32,763 nucleotides of DNA from the NCBI GenBank assembly GCA_002497905.1, contig DAFJ01000078.1, forward strand, positions 1 to 32,763, written 5' to 3'. A program made the position numbers and the translations under genes. Origin of the DNA: Euryarchaeota archaeon UBA251 (GTDB taxonomy: Archaea; Thermoplasmatota; Poseidoniia; Poseidoniales; Thalassarchaeaceae). How positions within the stretch are numbered: position 1 is the first letter of the stretch; every line of letters begins with the position of its first letter. A model generated the notes under the pieces. It did not search any database, was not told the origin of the DNA, and worked only from the letters and a program-made list of their open reading frames with translations. Of this stretch, positions 24,418 to 32,763 are shown one piece after another.

Positions 24418-24951
24418 TTCGATTAGCACATCGATTGCTTTGTTGAGATCATCCATTCCTGTACCATTTACAATGAGTACATCCGCGAGGGCGGCGGTAG
24501 CGTCCAATGCTTGACCAGCGGAGTTCTCTGCGACAGCCTCAGCTTCTTCTTGAGCGAGAAAACCCTCGTAGTCAGTTGGGTCACCTACACGGCCTCGGGT
24601 CTGCATCCGTTCCCAACGCAGATCCTTTGATGCGACAACTTCGATCAATTGGAAGTCATCGCGTGCTCTTAGAGCTTTGACTTCGTCAGGAGTACGAATC
24701 GAGTCAATAACCGTAGGTATGTTTGGGTCGATTTGGTTTAGGAGACGTTCTGCAAGAATACCTGGTCCGCCTTCGGATCGTAGTGTTCGTCCACCTTGAG
24801 TCAGGTTCTCTCGATTTATCTCTTGACCTGTGTCACGCAACCAAGATCGGATAGCATCTGAGCAAGAACAACCGACCCAGCCACGTTCCATGAGGAGTTC
24901 GACAATCGTTGTCTTCCCCGCTGCGTTACGTCCTGTGATTCCTATGAGCAT
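24403..24951 (-). CDS. P-loop kinase of the AAA_18/dephospho-CoA kinase-like group, possibly a nucleoside monophosphate kinase
   Basis: A 182-residue cytoplasmic protein with the P-loop GITGRNAAGKTT at residues 4-15. It is followed by an NMP-kinase-like lid and substrate layout: CSDAIRSWLRDTGQE, RTLRSEGGPGILAERLL, VIDSIRTPDEVKALR and RWERMQTRGRVGDP. The middle part resembles archaeal UPF0200 kinases and dephospho-CoA kinases (VIDGIR..EV..lR). The substrate cannot be assigned. Convergent overlap with a dCMP deaminase hints at, but does not prove, a deoxynucleotide role. It lies 36 bases downstream of the Lhr helicase gene on the same strand and is likely cotranscribed with it. Confidence 0.75.
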   Translation of the reverse strand: MLIGITGRNAAGKTTIVELLMERGWVGCSCSDAIRSWLRDTGQEINRENLTQGGRTLRSEGGPGILAERLLNQIDPNIPTVIDSIRTPDEVKALRARDDFQLIEVVASKDLRWERMQTRGRVGDPTDYEGFLAQEEAEAVAENSAGQALDATAALADVLIVNGTGMDDLNKAIDVLIESLHI

Positions 24952-24987
24952 GCCCCGCGCTCTTTCTTCGCCTCGATTATGCTTCCG

Positions 24988-27900
24988 TCAAGACCAGTAC
25001 CTACTTGTTCGAGCATAGTTAATCTCAGCATCATGAATAGCTCGTAGAAGTGACAAACGATCACCCTGCTCGACTCTGGAGAGGATACGAATCGCGGTTT
25101 GTTCACCTACGCCGCGAGCAACGAGGCAGAGTACCGCATCCAGCCCTCGATCAGCAATAATCTCAGCATTCTTCATCATCCGTTGTCGAGTCTTCGGTTC
25201 TTCGTCGGCAACCCAATCTCGAAGACGAGCTTCTAGTGATTCCACTGCGGTCGCCCTTAGTCGCCCACCACAGACACATGCATCGCTTTTCTCAGGAAAT
25301 CTTGCTACTCGACGTCGAGTGATGTCTCCGCAGTTCAAACAAATCTGGACAATACGTTCGTTGAGTAAGCGTTCTTCTACCTGTTCCCGAATTTCCTTGT
25401 CACTGTAGGTTGGAAGGAGTAGGTCACGTTCCGCACGCTCAGATTTTCCGAGAGTTCCTGAAGCTGTCATCTTAAGTCCAATGTATCCATCTTGAAGGGC
25501 TCGAAGAACATCTTGAGTTCCATCTAGGTCTAATCTCTCATGGAACAGTTTGTCTAAGGCTTCGTTAACGAGAGGTCCGTTATTGTAGCGCTTGATGATA
25601 CCTTGGACATTGACAGAACGTGGGTCAATACCTCGTTGAATAACACCCATGATTTTTGCAATCTCGACGACACGAGATCTTAGGGCTCTAGAGTTTGGTG
25701 TGGTCATTCGAAGAATACTTTCCACGGTATCGGGGCGAGTTTCAAGCAGTATTCTTTCCAGATGTGGTATCGTTAATCCCGGAATTTTGAGATGGATTCG
25801 ATATGGGTCAACGATTGTAACTCCAATTTTCCCATCAATCATAGAGGCCATTGCTTGCATAAGATCGGATAATGTCTGATTGATGCGTGTTCCTTGACAG
25901 GTATTCAACACGATTGCATCACTTCTTTGTTCAATCGTCCAAAGTCCAGCATGTGGGATGCATCCAGTGGAATCCAGATGATCAACTACAGAGGTTACGA
26001 ATCGATTCTTGGCCTCATCGCTCCATCGATAATCATCGAGTTTGGTATTGTTGTGGCCACCGGTGAGATGTGGGACCTCTCCTCGGACAGGCACCTCTCC
26101 TCCTCCAATCTCATTGGCTACCATGAGCCTCAATTGACCAACCTCTCTAGCCACTTTGGCGGGTACCGGAGGCAGTTCTCCAAACCAGACGGGAGCTTCC
26201 CCTCGAAGTGCTGCCGGGGCAACGGTAAGTTCCGATGCCTCGGGATCAGCATCAATAATCATCCAAGTTCGCCCTGCCATTACAAACATGGTGGGGCCAT
26301 CATCTTCATCGCGAATACCCATTACAAATGCTTCATCGAGAGATCCAATGGCAGCTCTTGTCACTGCGTCTCTGACAAGGTAGCGCTCTGAATCGGGAAT
26401 CATTGATGCGCCCCGATTCCGAACTTCCGCAGTTTTCGCTCCAGGACCAAACCAACCATGTTCTTTCAATTCCTTTGGGACTGCTGTACGCATCACTCGT
26501 CTGATGTGTTCATGGTTTTCTGGGTCTCCGGATTCTAATGATTCTAGACGTGGTCTTTCTTCAGGGACACCATCTAATCCTGCAGCGATCATCTTCCAAA
26601 GGACTGGAGGCCATCTAAATGGGTCACTATTTCCAATATCCTCCACAAGCCGTATCATTCGTCGGTCATCGAGTAACCTCAGGAGTTCCATCGTGTCATG
26701 ATGTGTCCACCCATCGAAGAGATGGCATCTTTCGAGCAGTAATGTTGCTTGGTCACACCGAACCCATCCCTCTTGCAGTGTGAGGAGAACTAGTTGATTG
26801 GTTGCAACATTGCGCGGATGGTCACGCCATCCGATTGGTTCGATATCCCCAACAATAGCCCTTCGTCCGATGACAACACCTTCAGCAATATCGTCAGATT
26901 TCCATGCGATTAGATCACCACGCCCGACTCCACCGAGAATGTGTTCTGCTCTGCCCACACGTTGGAGCATGCGATCTACTGCACGTGGACTTTCAATCTG
27001 ATGAACACGCTTGATACTGCCCACATCGATTCCAAGTTCCATACTACTTGTGCAGATTAGTGCATCGATTTCCCCTTTCTGGAGGCGATTCTCCATCTCA
27101 GTCCTCGTTTCCCGTGCGAGGCTACCATGATGGACACCAATTTCGAGGTTAGGAGCCACCGATCGCATACGGAGAGCCACTGTTTCTGCAGCGTTCCTAC
27201 TGTTAACAAAGATCAGCGACGGCCTGTCTTCTTCTACCAGTCGAGCAACATGACGGAATGACGCTACAGCTTCTGCACTCGTCCCCCAGTCCTTCGAGAG
27301 GGTTCTATCTTCAGTTCTTGGTTCTGGAGCATGTACTCTGATATCAGTTTCACGGGGCGCATATCCATGGATTACAGTAGCATCCCTCGATAACCATCGG
27401 GAAATCTCCTTTGGATTGCCTACGGTGGCAGACAATCCAATCCGTTGCAACCTATTCTCAGAAAGAGCATCAAGGCGTTCTAGACCGAGGAGAAGCTGTG
27501 ATCCACGTTCTGAGGCTGCAAGATCGTGAACTTCATCGATAATCACTGTTTGAACAGATCTAAGGTGCTCTCGTAGTCGAGATCCAAGGAGCATGATTTG
27601 TAGCGTCTCAGGCGTGGTAATCCATAGATGTGGAGGCTTCCTTGATTGCTTCTGTCTTTCGTTTTGGGTAGTATCCCCATGGCGAAGACCGACAGTAAGT
27701 CCTAGAGGCTCACAGATTTCAGGAAGCCGTCTTTCTACATCTCGATTCAACGCACGTAGAGGTGTGATATAGAGAATAGAACTCAGTGGACTTCCTTCAT
27801 TGAGAATGTTAGAAACAATTGGGAGGATTGCTGATTCGGTTTTCCCTGAGCCAGTAGGTGCCACAAGAAGAGCATCATCGCCGTTGAGTAAAGCATCCAT

Positions 27901-27993
27901 CGCTGCTGTCTGAATTGGCGTAGGCTTCCATTTTCGTTCTTTGAGGATTAATTGCACCTTCGAGTGAAGTGCGCCCCAACCTGATTCAGACAT
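24988..27993 (-). CDS. lhr: Lhr-family DEAD/DEAH-box superfamily 2 helicase
   Basis: A large 3'-5' DNA (or DNA:RNA) helicase of 1001 residues implicated in archaeal DNA repair. Motifs appear in order: KPTPIQTAAM (Q), APTGSGKTESA (I, about 44-54), YITPLRALNRD (Ia), IIDEVHDL (II), GLSATVGNP (III), SLIFVNSRNAAE (IV), TSSMELGIDVGSI (V) and DRMLQRVGRAEH (VI). The long C-terminal part contains the Lhr winged-helix and accessory domains. A four-cysteine zinc knuckle follows near residues 883-910 (CLNCG, then CVCGG). Last comes a helix-hairpin-helix-like segment (LVARGVGEQTAIRIL). The start is preceded by GAGGACC. It is longer than the core Lhr domain architecture because of the zinc/HhH tail. Confidence 0.95.
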   Translation of the reverse strand: MSESGWGALHSKVQLILKERKWKPTPIQTAAMDALLNGDDALLVAPTGSGKTESAILPIVSNILNEGSPLSSILYITPLRALNRDVERRLPEICEPLGLTVGLRHGDTTQNERQKQSRKPPHLWITTPETLQIMLLGSRLREHLRSVQTVIIDEVHDLAASERGSQLLLGLERLDALSENRLQRIGLSATVGNPKEISRWLSRDATVIHGYAPRETDIRVHAPEPRTEDRTLSKDWGTSAEAVASFRHVARLVEEDRPSLIFVNSRNAAETVALRMRSVAPNLEIGVHHGSLARETRTEMENRLQKGEIDALICTSSMELGIDVGSIKRVHQIESPRAVDRMLQRVGRAEHILGGVGRGDLIAWKSDDIAEGVVIGRRAIVGDIEPIGWRDHPRNVATNQLVLLTLQEGWVRCDQATLLLERCHLFDGWTHHDTMELLRLLDDRRMIRLVEDIGNSDPFRWPPVLWKMIAAGLDGVPEERPRLESLESGDPENHEHIRRVMRTAVPKELKEHGWFGPGAKTAEVRNRGASMIPDSERYLVRDAVTRAAIGSLDEAFVMGIRDEDDGPTMFVMAGRTWMIIDADPEASELTVAPAALRGEAPVWFGELPPVPAKVAREVGQLRLMVANEIGGGEVPVRGEVPHLTGGHNNTKLDDYRWSDEAKNRFVTSVVDHLDSTGCIPHAGLWTIEQRSDAIVLNTCQGTRINQTLSDLMQAMASMIDGKIGVTIVDPYRIHLKIPGLTIPHLERILLETRPDTVESILRMTTPNSRALRSRVVEIAKIMGVIQRGIDPRSVNVQGIIKRYNNGPLVNEALDKLFHERLDLDGTQDVLRALQDGYIGLKMTASGTLGKSERAERDLLLPTYSDKEIREQVEERLLNERIVQICLNCGDITRRRVARFPEKSDACVCGGRLRATAVESLEARLRDWVADEEPKTRQRMMKNAEIIADRGLDAVLCLVARGVGEQTAIRILSRVEQGDRLSLLRAIHDAEINYARTSRYWS

Positions 27994-28046
27994 GTGCGGT
28001 CCTCATTGGGGCCGATTCACTGTGATTCAAGAACCCATTGAACGGA

Positions 28047-31000
28047 TTATTCCCATCCGTCGTCGTCCTCTTCCTCATCCTCGTAATCGTCGTATTCCTC
28101 GTCTTCATACTCATCTTCGTTGAATAGCATGTCTGACATATCCTCGTCGTACCCTGAGTTATTCATTTGTCGAACAGATACGAATGTGACAATTGGCACC
28201 ACAATTAGAGCGATTACTACGAGAATTAGGGTCAGAGGATTCTGCCGTGCTTGCTCTACCCATCCCATGCCCCAACTGTAAGCGACATCGATACCAACTG
28301 ACATAGTATTGTCTTCCTCGTCGATTTCAACAATCTCGTTATCCGAATCAACCATCACACGGACTCTGTCCACATCCTTCTCCGCTTTCCAAGTGGTCGT
28401 GATGATAATCGTGGTTTCTGAGTCCAGACTGTCAATTACCTCTTCGTAGAATGGTTCTGTTTGTTCTCCAGAGTAGAATCCAACAGTGAACGAGCGGTTT
28501 AGGTCGCCTCCAAGATTAGTAACATAGGCTTGGATATCGACCTCCTTACCTACACTAACACGGTTTTCTTCAGCATTGATGCTGAGGATACGGAGTTCTG
28601 GACTTAGATCAGCACCGAGAGTGACCCAAGCGAGGTCAAGGTCCGCATCGAGGTTTTCAGGCTCACGGATAGGGTCACTTTCTGTGTTGCTTGTCTGCGG
28701 GAATTCATTGCCGGCAGCATCCTGTCCTGTGACATGGAAGCCTACGATGTAGCCAGATCGTGGTGTCACAACTCCATTACTCGTCAGGTCAACCGTTCCA
28801 GTCCAGAGGATCAGGTCATTCTGTAACTCCATGGATAGCATCGAATAGCCTGCAGCAATGGTCCTTGTTCCATCTCGCATAATCCAGTGCACTTGTTGTG
28901 GCGCCATGGCCAAATCGGAGCAACGCTGATCAGAGAGGTCATTGACACACTCTTCGGTTCCGATAAATGCCACATCTACTGCGGTTAAGTCAGAATCTGG
29001 ACCTATGTCGATGATATCGACGGGATTCATTCGATGGATAATTCTTGGAGGAGTATGGTCGACTGAGAGTTGTAGTGTTGTAGCGACCGTATCTCGTGTC
29101 ATGTCTTCACCCCTACCAGGGATACCGGCGATACTGGAAAGGAAGGTACGGGTATCAGCCGAGGCCAATGTTGGTGCAGCATTTAGTGGGACTTCCACCA
29201 TGTATTCACCATTCTCAGTTAGTGAACCATCAGACCACATTTGTACACCATCAAAGACCTCAACTGAGATGCCGAGATTGTTTGGTGGAGCTGTAGAGGA
29301 CCCCTCATAGACGACACGCCCAGTCCATTGGATACGATCATCCGCACGAATAGCAGTCGAGGTATCGATTGGCCCAGTCCTTGGTTCCATCACATCGTGG
29401 ACTCCATAGGATGATGCTTCGAGAACTAGGTCATTCTCAACATGGAATGTTTGGTCCACAAATTCGACAGTGCGCATTGCTGCCCCTAACTGCTTGTACT
29501 CGAATGCCAAGTCACTGACATCCTCATCAGGCCAGTCCCATGTCATCTGGAATTCAAAGTCGACGAGAACCCATGGTAGACCTGTATCATTGCTGATTAC
29601 TGTTGCTTGACTGGAGTCAAGGAGTTCGATGTACGGTGAATTGGTCCAGAATGAATCGTTTCGACCTGAGTAAGAAAGTACTTGCCTATCGCGAATAGGA
29701 TCAGGACCTTCGAAGTCGAAGATGAGATTCATTTCCTCGAAATCAATCAGTCCATTCGCATCTACGAGGCCGATACTGATAGCTTGGTCTGTGCCAGAGT
29801 AGATTGCTCCTCCATCATTGTGTCCTGCCCAGTGGAGACCTGTGAATACGGATTCCATATCTTTGCGAGTTCGGTAAGTTGCTAGATCTGAGGCGACCCC
29901 CGGACCTTCTGACGAATCTAAGGGATTACCAGCGGGGTCATTGCCAGTTACATAGTAGGAGACAGAAGCGAGATTCGGATTCCGACTATCATCAATTGTT
30001 GTTTGGAAACGCTTGTTTGGAGCACTCGTCTCGTTTACGATGGTTCGATTCACGTATTCATCATTGTCAGCGATTCCGTTACGGTTTAGGTCGTGATCTG
30101 CCTCAACCCAGTAGTGAAGTGTGAGTTCGGTTGGATCACCTACGTCATCATCGACATCGAATATGATTGCCTGGTCGAAGCGAGCTGCGACATAATCTTG
30201 CTCTGCAGGGTAGTGGTAAACGATAGAGGGCGCAGTCGCATCAATGTAGAATGTGCGCTGTGAATCTTCTGTGGGCGGCATTACGTGCGTCAAATCACGC
30301 TCATTGTATGTCTGAATCTCATATGTTATGCCATCCGGCATATCTATCTCAGGAACTGTGAGGCTGATGAAGAAGGATCCATCAGGGTTGTTCTGATCTT
30401 TCCAAGAGGTCTGAACGAAGTCGCCTTGTGGCCCTTTCTGAGCTACCTGCACGTCAAATACTGAGTTTAGTGGCGCATCTTCGCTGTCGGCAAACCACAT
30501 TGCTCCTTGGAAGAAGATAGTTTCACCCGCAGAAATCCAAGCACCATCTGTTAGATTCTGACTTGTAACCTGGCCTTCAGTGTCACGAACACCCAGCCAT
30601 CCTAAGCCATAGGACTGGTTTACGCGAATTCCGGTATTTACTGTTTCAGCGAGGACAGAGGGAGTTAGGTTTTGGTCATCAGTGCAGGACACTCTGAATC
30701 CAACATTATCTTGCTCGGGGAACTCACTGGTAACTCTGAATCTCCAGTGTATTTCGAATATACCGTTAGAATTAGTTGTGTAAGTTCCACCTTCCTGTCC
30801 AGGTTGAATTGGAATGATCCAATCGGCCGGATCGTCATCAAGCACGGTACCGGTTTGTGACCATGATAGGGTTGGAGCATCCGAACTTGGGTAAGCTATG
30901 AAATCAAGGCTTGCAGATGAGATATCGCTAGCACCTTCACCAATTACATGACGTGTGACGACTTCGTAAACGTCGGTCCGTTCATGAAGGATCATTTCCT

Positions 31001-32763
31001 CTGCCCAGACAATATCTAGATTCACAGTCTGCATTGTGTAGGTCATAGAGAAGGAATTGATTCGAACCATACCCGGTGCAGTCGAGGATATGCTGATTGG
31101 AATTGTGACCGATCCGGTTCCTGTGCCTGGAATTTCATTATTTATGGCAGAGAGTATGTTCCCTCCTGTTGCAGTAGTTGTTCCAAGTAAGGTGTTCTGA
31201 TATGTCCACTCGTCACTCCCGTCTCCCCCAATGTCAATCTTGACATTGCTTGGTGCTTGAGTAAAGAATTGGACATTGAAGTCTTCCAATGTAGGAGTAT
31301 ATGCGTTATTTGTTCCAGAGTAGAAGTAGATGTAGAAGTAGATGTAAGTGCTTGTACCCGAGAATGAGATTGTTTGGCCGGGTGTTTGAATGTTGTATTG
31401 ACTCCCCATTTGGAAATACATATTGAGACGGGAATTGCCAGGTTCAGAACTGTTCCACCATACTTTTGCAGCCACTGGCGCACTCCCAGTCGTAGAACCT
31501 AGGTACTTGTAGCCCCGAATATATCCGCTTGAGGTATAGCTGGCGACATAGGTAAGTTGGACTCTATCGACCACTGGACTTACGGTGTTGTTTGTTCCGT
31601 TGAGATAGGCACGCCACTTGATTTGATTACCAGCATTGGTAAAGGAAACGGTTGATCCTAGTGTAGCGGCCTTCCAAGTGACTCCTCCATCGTTACTAAC
31701 TTCAACCTCGACAGATGTGCCAGTTGGTTCGTAGGAAATTAGGCCCGTTAAATCGATATCAGTGATTGCTGATCCAATGGTTATTGTCGAACCAATCGCA
31801 ATTGTTTGGGTACTGGTGCTGGTTCGTTCCTCAAAGGTAGATCCAATACCTGAATTGAATACCTTGCGATGTGTTGTCGAGGGGCAATAACTGGTACTCG
31901 CTGCATACCAACAAGCATAGATTGCTGTCCCATCTTCTCCATTTGAAATACCATAATGCCCCTTTTGATTGATTGTGATAGTACCTTGCATATCGACCCA
32001 TGCGCCGGCGCTGTGTAGCACAAAGTGGTTAGACGATGTACTCCGATAGGAGTTGATTAGGATTCGTGGATGTTCAACGATAAGCCCAGTTAGAGTTCCA
32101 CTTAGGGTGGTGCTAGTTCCTAGGTAGGTTGTTGCCGTTGCAGTCGTAGGAGTACTTCTTGACACAGTCCATAGATTGTAAGCCGTGCTAGATCGAACTA
32201 AGAGTTTGAGTTCGTCTGTGGATTCATCAACATCAATTCCACTTGGATAGTACTGGCTCTGCATCGTCCAAGTACCTGTGCATGTCCATGAACTGTCAGT
32301 GACTGACCATTTAGTGACATAACGATAATTGTAGGAGACAGCCCATATTACGTCGTCACCATCCGCGGTTAAGTCATAGAGCGTATGGAGCGAATTGCTA
32401 CTGCATGTACCAAAGGAGAGTGTCACCCTTCCGCTGGTGGCAGATGAGGTGTTGTAGGAATTAATTGAGGGTGTAGAGTAAATGGAACTCGATGTATACT
32501 GTGTAGTGAACAGAGTATCGCCAACGAGAACGAGAGCACCATTGGCGCCAGAGGTGGTTGACCAACCCATCGAAGATGGTAGGCTGAATTCAGTCCCGTG
32601 GATTGTAGGGCTCACATATCCTCTGTCGCCGTTAGCCGCGAAGCGACCAGTTTGGTTGTGGTAGGATGATGATGAGGTATCCCATGAACTGCTACCTGCG
32701 AGGTTGTTTGTATTGGTGGTCTCTTGTGTTCGTAGTGTCATTTCGTCATTTTCGACGTTGAGT
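28047..32763 (-). CDS. Giant cell-surface protein with CARDB-like domain, C-terminal anchor and acidic tail (N-terminus outside window)
   Basis: The frame is open to the window edge with no signal peptide seen, so the true start lies beyond 32763; the ATG at 32741 is probably internal. At least 1571 residues are present. The N-terminal part is rich in Ser, Thr, Tyr and Gly and has strand-rich, propeller-like segments. The middle has several beta-sandwich-like regions and a Ca2+-binding-like loop, DLNRNGIADNDE (30057-30092). A CARDB-type adhesion domain lies at about 28280-28610 and ends DNEIVEIDEEDNTM. A single transmembrane helix spans 28173-28241 (NPLTLILVVIALIVVPIVTF). After it comes a tail of about 41 residues made mostly of Asp, Glu and Tyr, presumably cytoplasmic. 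Role in adhesion or capture of particles is inferred. It lies 53 bases upstream of lhr on the same strand. Confidence 0.8.
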   Translation of the reverse strand, partial: LNVENDEMTLRTQETTNTNNLAGSSSWDTSSSSYHNQTGRFAANGDRGYVSPTIHGTEFSLPSSMGWSTTSGANGALVLVGDTLFTTQYTSSSIYSTPSINSYNTSSATSGRVTLSFGTCSSNSLHTLYDLTADGDDVIWAVSYNYRYVTKWSVTDSSWTCTGTWTMQSQYYPSGIDVDESTDELKLLVRSSTAYNLWTVSRSTPTTATATTYLGTSTTLSGTLTGLIVEHPRILINSYRSTSSNHFVLHSAGAWVDMQGTITINQKGHYGISNGEDGTAIYACWYAASTSYCPSTTHRKVFNSGIGSTFEERTSTSTQTIAIGSTITIGSAITDIDLTGLISYEPTGTSVEVEVSNDGGVTWKAATLGSTVSFTNAGNQIKWRAYLNGTNNTVSPVVDRVQLTYVASYTSSGYIRGYKYLGSTTGSAPVAAKVWWNSSEPGNSRLNMYFQMGSQYNIQTPGQTISFSGTSTYIYFYIYFYSGTNNAYTPTLEDFNVQFFTQAPSNVKIDIGGDGSDEWTYQNTLLGTTTATGGNILSAINNEIPGTGTGSVTIPISISSTAPGMVRINSFSMTYTMQTVNLDIVWAEEMILHERTDVYEVVTRHVIGEGASDISSASLDFIAYPSSDAPTLSWSQTGTVLDDDPADWIIPIQPGQEGGTYTTNSNGIFEIHWRFRVTSEFPEQDNVGFRVSCTDDQNLTPSVLAETVNTGIRVNQSYGLGWLGVRDTEGQVTSQNLTDGAWISAGETIFFQGAMWFADSEDAPLNSVFDVQVAQKGPQGDFVQTSWKDQNNPDGSFFISLTVPEIDMPDGITYEIQTYNERDLTHVMPPTEDSQRTFYIDATAPSIVYHYPAEQDYVAARFDQAIIFDVDDDVGDPTELTLHYWVEADHDLNRNGIADNDEYVNRTIVNETSAPNKRFQTTIDDSRNPNLASVSYYVTGNDPAGNPLDSSEGPGVASDLATYRTRKDMESVFTGLHWAGHNDGGAIYSGTDQAISIGLVDANGLIDFEEMNLIFDFEGPDPIRDRQVLSYSGRNDSFWTNSPYIELLDSSQATVISNDTGLPWVLVDFEFQMTWDWPDEDVSDLAFEYKQLGAAMRTVEFVDQTFHVENDLVLEASSYGVHDVMEPRTGPIDTSTAIRADDRIQWTGRVVYEGSSTAPPNNLGISVEVFDGVQMWSDGSLTENGEYMVEVPLNAAPTLASADTRTFLSSIAGIPGRGEDMTRDTVATTLQLSVDHTPPRIIHRMNPVDIIDIGPDSDLTAVDVAFIGTEECVNDLSDQRCSDLAMAPQQVHWIMRDGTRTIAAGYSMLSMELQNDLILWTGTVDLTSNGVVTPRSGYIVGFHVTGQDAAGNEFPQTSNTESDPIREPENLDADLDLAWVTLGADLSPELRILSINAEENRVSVGKEVDIQAYVTNLGGDLNRSFTVGFYSGEQTEPFYEEVIDSLDSETTIIITTTWKAEKDVDRVRVMVDSDNEIVEIDEEDNTMSVGIDVAYSWGMGWVEQARQNPLTLILVVIALIVVPIVTFVSVRQMNNSGYDEDMSDMLFNEDEYEDEEYDDYEDEEEDDDGWE
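31321..31344. repeat. Short tandem repeat in the surface-protein gene
   Basis: The 12-base unit TAGAAGTAGATG occurs twice in a row, and each unit is two near-identical hexamers (TAGAAG, TAGATG); a further TAAGTG follows. On the coding strand it gives the alternating aromatic run YIYFYIYFY, a regular beta-strand pattern. Unit length is a multiple of three, so changes in copy number would keep the frame. Confidence 0.7.

Noticed and set aside
28050..28241. Archaeosortase-type C-terminal sorting signal on the surface protein
   Set aside because: No PGF-like motif precedes the helix and no basic cluster follows it; the tail is long and acidic, which suggests retention as a normal membrane anchor.
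1..32763. Search for tRNA, rRNA, CRISPR, insertion sequences, toxin-antitoxin or defence genes
   Set aside because: All gaps are about 105 bases or shorter and contain no cloverleaf-like, repeat-spacer or transposase signals. Lhr is a housekeeping repair helicase type here, without defence neighbours.

Overview
The window most likely comes from a planktonic archaeon of the Thermoplasmatota, with Marine Group II (Poseidoniales) the best guess. Archaeal or archaeal/eukaryotic genes sit beside bacterial-type ones: deoxyhypusine synthase, a long archaeal FKBP, a DUF63 membrane protein, a presenilin/SPP-type protease, an Lhr helicase and a geranylgeranyl reductase, next to UvrB, CcmF and a methylcrotonyl-CoA carboxylase operon. 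No rRNA, marker protein or database comparison was available, so the lineage is an inference. Coding density is very high: no gap between genes exceeds about 105 bases. I saw no tRNA, rRNA, CRISPR array, insertion sequence or phage gene.

Layout. Positions 1-1167 (+) hold the end of a class III aminotransferase and a small protein resembling only the C-terminal half of an extended SDR epimerase. Positions 1170-8259 (-) form a run reading ubiD-like, ubiA-like, SDR reductase, uvrB, deoxyhypusine synthase. Divergent from ubiD, positions 8322-18904 (+) carry geranylgeranyl reductase, a CcmF-type heme lyase, an FKBP prolyl isomerase with a C-terminal SAP domain, a DUF63 membrane protein, and a four-gene leucine-degradation module (carboxyltransferase, methylglutaconyl-CoA hydratase, biotin carboxylase, biotin carrier). 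Positions 18958-22440 (-) hold serS and a presenilin-type intramembrane protease with a large inserted ectodomain. Positions 22484-24417 (+) hold folC and a dCMP deaminase. Positions 24403-32763 (-) hold a P-loop kinase, an Lhr helicase and a giant surface protein whose N-terminus lies beyond the window.

How the genes may work together. UbiA, UbiD and geranylgeranyl reductase point to synthesis and saturation of an isoprenoid quinone (or lipid), and CcmF to c-type cytochromes, so this part serves a respiratory membrane. The carboxylase module would turn leucine-derived methylcrotonyl-CoA into HMG-CoA, which archaea also use as the mevalonate precursor of isoprenoids; that link is a hypothesis.

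The most unusual items are the protease with its sequon-rich ectodomain, the FKBP-SAP fusion, a biotin carboxylase and carrier separated by one in-frame TGA, the orphan SDR half-domain, and a family of 20-bp CAATTG-centred palindromes. I found no clear defence or mobile system.
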